A DNA stretch of 15,699 nucleotides. Source: CAYJKB01 sp964370625. GTDB taxonomy: Bacteria > Bacillota > Clostridia > Oscillospirales > Butyricicoccaceae. Positions 12,870 to 15,699 of the stretch are shown piece by piece (positions within the stretch are counted from its first letter, which is position 1; each line of letters starts with the position of its first letter). Where the stretch lies: assembly GCA_964370625.1 (NCBI GenBank), contig CAYJKB010000047.1, positions 1 through 15,699 on the forward strand, written 5' to 3'. A program made the position numbers and the translations under genes. The notes beneath the pieces are model-generated. The model was not told where the DNA came from, did not search any database, and saw only the letters and a program-made list of their open reading frames with translations.

Positions 12870-12919
12870 GATATTAAGTATACCTATATTTACATATTAA
12901 CAAAGAAAGGGAGTACAAT

Positions 12920-14209
12920 ATGAAATCTCCAGCAGATGTTTTAGAGCTTACACTAAAATTGCTCTCAAATGAACTACCTCCAGTTACAGTTGATGCATGG
13001 TTTGATGATATGACAGTTGTTGACTTTAATGGTAGTAGCATAATCCTTCATACTCCTATTGATTTTAAGAAAAAAGTTATCGAAGAAAAATTTTTAGGTT
13101 ATTTAAAAAGAATTTTAAAAGATATATTTTTCGATGATATTGAAGTTATAATAACTACAGGTCAAAAAGACGATGGTTTATTTTCAGCTGATGTAAAAAA
13201 AGATGAATATACATTTGAACAATTTATTGTAGGTTCATCAAATAAATTTGCACATGCTGCAGCTATAGCTGTATCTAAAAATCCAGCAGAAAAATTTAAT
13301 CCATTATTTATTTATGGTCAATCAGGACTTGGAAAAACTCACTTACTTCATTCTATATCAACAGTAATCCGAAATAATAATCCATCTAGTAAAATTATTT
13401 ATATCAAAGGTGAAGATTTTACAAATGAACTTGTATCATCAATTCAAGAAGGCTCTGTTCAAAATTTTAGAAATAAATTTAGAATGGCAGATTTACTTTT
13501 AGTCGATGATATTCAATTCGTAGCTGGTAAAGAGCGAACACAAGAAGAATTTTTCCATACATTTAATGCATTGCATGAAGCAAAAAAGCAAATTGTACTT
13601 ACATCGGATAGACCACCAAAAGAAATTAATACATTAGAAGATAGATTAAAAACACGTTTCGAATGGGGACTTTTAGCTGATATTCAGCCACCAGATTATG
13701 AAACACGTTTAGCAATTATTCGTGCAAAATCAGATATACTTGAAATTGATATACCACCAGAAATTGTAGATTATATTGCAGAAACTATCACATCTAATGT
13801 ACGTCAACTTGAAGGAACTGTTAAAAAAATGGTTGCACTTAATGAGCTTATGGGTCGTGAAATTGATATGTCGCTTGCACATGATGCAATTCAAGATATT
13901 TTCAAAGAAAATCCAGGCTTAAATCCAACACCAGAACTTATTATTCGTGAAGTTGCAAAATATTATTGTATCCCAGCAGATAAATTATCTTCAAATAATC
14001 GTTCAAAAGAAATGGTATTACCTCGTCAAATAGCTATTTATTTAGTCAGAAAGCTTACAGAATATTCTTCTCCTGAAATTGGAAAAGTATTTTCAAGAGA
14101 TCATACAACGGTACTTCACTCAATTAATAAAATTGAAGAATATTTAAAATCAACCAGTGAAATGGATAATATTATTAAGACTTTGATTTCAAATATAAGA
14201 GGTCAATAA
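12920..14209 (+). CDS. dnaA: Chromosomal replication initiator protein DnaA
   Basis: DnaA binds oriC boxes, forms an ATP-dependent filament and opens the origin. The 429 residues are slightly short for the family, mainly because the domain II linker (about 81–95) is small. Domain I is 1–80. The AAA+ domain III has Walker A GQSGLGKT (133–140), Walker B LLLVDDIQF (192–200), sensor 1 around LTSDRPP (227–233), the Arg-finger region RLKTRFEWGL (242–251) and sensor 2 NVRQLEG (293–299). Domain IV has RQIAIYLVRKLT (369–380) and the signature RDHTTVLHS (393–401), which reads the DnaA box. AAGGGAG precedes the ATG. The gene is followed by oriC and dnaN. No defects are seen. Confidence 0.98.
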   Translation: MKSPADVLELTLKLLSNELPPVTVDAWFDDMTVVDFNGSSIILHTPIDFKKKVIEEKFLGYLKRILKDIFFDDIEVIITTGQKDDGLFSADVKKDEYTFEQFIVGSSNKFAHAAAIAVSKNPAEKFNPLFIYGQSGLGKTHLLHSISTVIRNNNPSSKIIYIKGEDFTNELVSSIQEGSVQNFRNKFRMADLLLVDDIQFVAGKERTQEEFFHTFNALHEAKKQIVLTSDRPPKEINTLEDRLKTRFEWGLLADIQPPDYETRLAIIRAKSDILEIDIPPEIVDYIAETITSNVRQLEGTVKKMVALNELMGREIDMSLAHDAIQDIFKENPGLNPTPELIIREVAKYYCIPADKLSSNNRSKEMVLPRQIAIYLVRKLTEYSSPEIGKVFSRDHTTVLHSINKIEEYLKSTSEMDNIIKTLISNIRGQ

Positions 14210-14215
14210 ATATTA

Positions 14216-14270
14216 AAAAGTTATCCACAGGCCCCTCTTAATTGTTGATGAATATCTGTGGATAACTTTT
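14216..14270. repeat. Inverted repeat made of two DnaA boxes
   Basis: AAAAGTTATCCACAG (14216–14230) and its exact reverse complement (14256–14270) are separated by 25 bp. Each 15-bp arm contains a consensus DnaA box. It starts 7 bp after the dnaA stop, so in RNA it could also fold into a stem at the end of the dnaA message. Confidence 0.85.
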
Positions 14271-14359
14271 CCTCATTTTATGTTATACACTTTACAACAT
14301 AACTTATCAACAAGCGACACTGTACGACAAAACCCAGTAAAATCAAGGGTTTTCGACGG

Positions 14360-14426
14360 TTTTCCACAATTTCAACACTACTACTACTAATACTAACATA
14401 AAAACATATATATTTATAATATAATC
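14360..14426 (+). other. Origin unwinding element: DnaA box, DnaA-trios, A/T-rich DUE
   Basis: TTTTCCACA (14360–14368) is followed after 9 bp by CTA CTA CTA CTA ATA CTA (14378–14395), which is the DnaA-trio pattern (3'-GAT repeats on the opposite strand). A nearly pure A/T stretch then runs to about 14426. This matches the basal unwinding system described for Bacillus subtilis and other bacteria, in which DnaA loads from the double-stranded box onto one strand of the trio tract. Confidence 0.85.
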
Positions 14427-14488
14427 ACTCGTACTAAATTATATTTTTACACATATCCTGTGGATAAAAAAGAAAGGAATTTATACAC

Positions 14489-15598
14489 ATGAAATTTTCT
14501 TGTGAAAAGAATATTCTTGAACGTGCTGTAAATGTATCTTCAAGAGCCGTATCAACAAAAACTTCTATGCAAATTTTAGAAGGTTTACTTTTTGATTTAA
14601 CAGATCAATTAACAATTACAGGTTATGATCTTAATATTGGAATTACAACAACAATAGATGTCGATGTATCTCAAATTGGCAAAATATTAATAAATGCTAA
14701 ATTATTAAACGATATATTAAGAAAATTACCAGATGAACCAATTTATATTGAAACAGATGAAAATTTACTTGCTACTATCAAATGTGGTAAAGCAATTTTT
14801 AATTTAGCTTGTACACTTCCAGATGAATATCCAGAAATTCCACAAGTAATGTTGGATAATAAACTTGAAATTCCACAAAATACTTTAAAATCAATGATTT
14901 CAGGAACTATTTTTTCAGTTTCAGATAATGACATTAAACCAATTCATACAGGTTGTTTATTTGAATGTGAAGAAAATAATTTAACAGTTGTTGCTGTAGA
15001 TGGATATAGATTATCTATTCGTCGTGAACAAATTGAAAATATAAATGCAAAATCAAAATTTGTTGTTCCTGCATTTGCACTTCGTGAAATTGAAAAGATT
15101 TTAGAAGATAGTGATAATACAATTAAAATTTATCCAGATAAAAAACATATTTTATTTGATGTAAATGGTGTAATTATTATCACACGTTTACTTGAAGGTG
15201 AATTTTTAGAATATAAAACAGCTATTCCAACAAAATCTGATCATTCTGTAATAATTAATAGAGAAGAAATGTTAAAATCGCTTGATAGAGTATCTTTAAT
15301 TATTAGTGAACGTTTAAAAAATCCAGTTCGCATGAATTTTGATGGAGATATTATAAAATTATCTTGTATTACAGCAATTGGTAAATCTTATGATGAATGT
15401 AATATTGAAGGAAATATTGATAATTTAGAAATAGGATTTAATAATCGTTATATTTCTGAAGCTTTAAGAGCTTGTTCTGATGATAATATTCAAATGAATT
15501 TAGCCAGCGCATTAAATCCTGTGATTTTTGCACCAGTTGAAGGCAATAAATTTACTTATTTAGTATTACCAGTGAGGTTAAGAGAAAATGCAAATTGA
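14489..15598 (+). CDS. dnaN: DNA polymerase III subunit beta (sliding clamp)
   Basis: The sliding clamp is a homodimeric ring that tethers the replicative polymerase to DNA. The 369-residue length is standard for three tandem clamp domains. It opens with MKFSCEKNILERAVNVSSRAV and has the conserved CTLPDEYPEIPQV near the end of domain 1. The second domain contains VAVDGYRLSIRRE. It ends in the clamp motif LVLPVRL just before the C-terminus, part of the pocket that binds partner proteins. AAAGGA lies about 10 nt before the ATG, and the last DnaA box overlaps this spacer. The gene overlaps yaaA by 11 bp. Position, length and motifs leave little doubt. Confidence 0.97.
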   Translation: MKFSCEKNILERAVNVSSRAVSTKTSMQILEGLLFDLTDQLTITGYDLNIGITTTIDVDVSQIGKILINAKLLNDILRKLPDEPIYIETDENLLATIKCGKAIFNLACTLPDEYPEIPQVMLDNKLEIPQNTLKSMISGTIFSVSDNDIKPIHTGCLFECEENNLTVVAVDGYRLSIRREQIENINAKSKFVVPAFALREIEKILEDSDNTIKIYPDKKHILFDVNGVIIITRLLEGEFLEYKTAIPTKSDHSVIINREEMLKSLDRVSLIISERLKNPVRMNFDGDIIKLSCITAIGKSYDECNIEGNIDNLEIGFNNRYISEALRACSDDNIQMNLASALNPVIFAPVEGNKFTYLVLPVRLRENAN

Positions 15599-15699
15599 AA
15601 AAATTAAAGTATATTCAGAATTTATAAAATTAGATAGTCTTTTAAAATTCGCAAATGTTTGTCTTTCTGGTGGAGAAGCTAAACAAGCTATTACAGATG
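15588..15699 (+). CDS. yaaA: S4-domain RNA-binding protein YaaA, 5' part only
   Basis: The window contains the first 37 codons of a gene that runs off the right edge. The fragment starts MQIEKIKVYSEFIKLDSLLK and continues FANVCLSGGEAKQAITD. It matches the start of the small S4-type RNA-binding protein (YaaA/RlbA) usually found between dnaN and recF. The key pattern is IKLDSLLKFANV…SGGEAK. The ATG lies 11 bp inside the end of dnaN, with GAGG upstream, so translation is probably coupled. recF is expected next but lies outside the window. Confidence 0.88.
   Translation, partial: MQIEKIKVYSEFIKLDSLLKFANVCLSGGEAKQAITD

Larger units (their letters stand above)
14210..14488. other. Replication origin oriC in the dnaA–dnaN gap
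   Basis: DnaA boxes (TTWTNCACA) are found here. Exact TTATCCACA occurs at 14221–14229 (+), 14257–14265 (−) and 14459–14467 (−). TTTTCCACA is at 14360–14368 (+), TTTTACACA at 14445–14453 (+) and TTATACACA at 14481–14489 (+, touching the dnaN ATG). Weaker forms are TTATACACT (14283) and TTATCAACA (14304). With the trio tract and A/T-rich region described separately, this has the full Firmicute oriC layout between dnaA and dnaN. The strand switch of the flanking gene blocks (minus to the left, plus to the right) agrees with bidirectional replication from here. Confidence 0.93.

Overview
This window looks like the replication-origin neighbourhood of a low-GC, anaerobic Gram-positive (Firmicutes-type) bacterium. 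The evidence is the conserved order mnmE–jag–yidC–yidD–rnpA–rpmH on the minus strand and dnaA–dnaN–yaaA on the plus strand, the strongly A/T-rich codon use, and a DnaA-box cluster with an unwinding element between dnaA and dnaN. A Clostridia- or Negativicutes-like anaerobe fits best, because the window encodes a corrinoid protein and an iron-sulfur corrinoid activator. I cannot place it to genus.

Left block (1–4500, minus strand): rpmH (ribosomal protein L34), rnpA (RNase P protein), yidD and yidC (membrane protein insertion), jag (KH/R3H RNA-binding protein) and mnmE (tRNA U34-modifying GTPase), ending at two successive terminators. The gaps between these genes are unusually rich in hairpins and palindromes.

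Middle block (4600–12750): rpmH and dnaA, which are close neighbours in many Firmicutes, are separated here by about 8.5 kb carrying eight accessory genes. These are a hotdog thioesterase; a divergent corrinoid module (a PocR/AraC-type regulator and a corrinoid protein on the minus strand, and a [2Fe-2S] RACE-type reductive activator on the plus strand); a lipoprotein–permease–ABM-domain operon that looks like an ABC importer without its ATPase; a gene-free island of composite hairpin repeats (about 11212–11896); and a HAD-family phosphatase. The corrinoid module has the cobalt carrier, its repair enzyme and a sensor, but no substrate methyltransferase, so its substrate is unknown.

Right block (12840–15699, plus strand): dnaA with its own promoter, a 279-bp dnaA–dnaN gap holding oriC (DnaA boxes, a DnaA-trio tract and an A/T-rich unwinding region), dnaN, and the start of yaaA, which is cut by the window edge.

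The most interesting items are the orphan corrinoid module with its operator-like palindromes, the ATPase-less transporter operon beside it, the repeat island, and the layout of the origin. I see no unmistakably new class of system. The corrinoid/transporter block is the best candidate for undescribed substrate chemistry.
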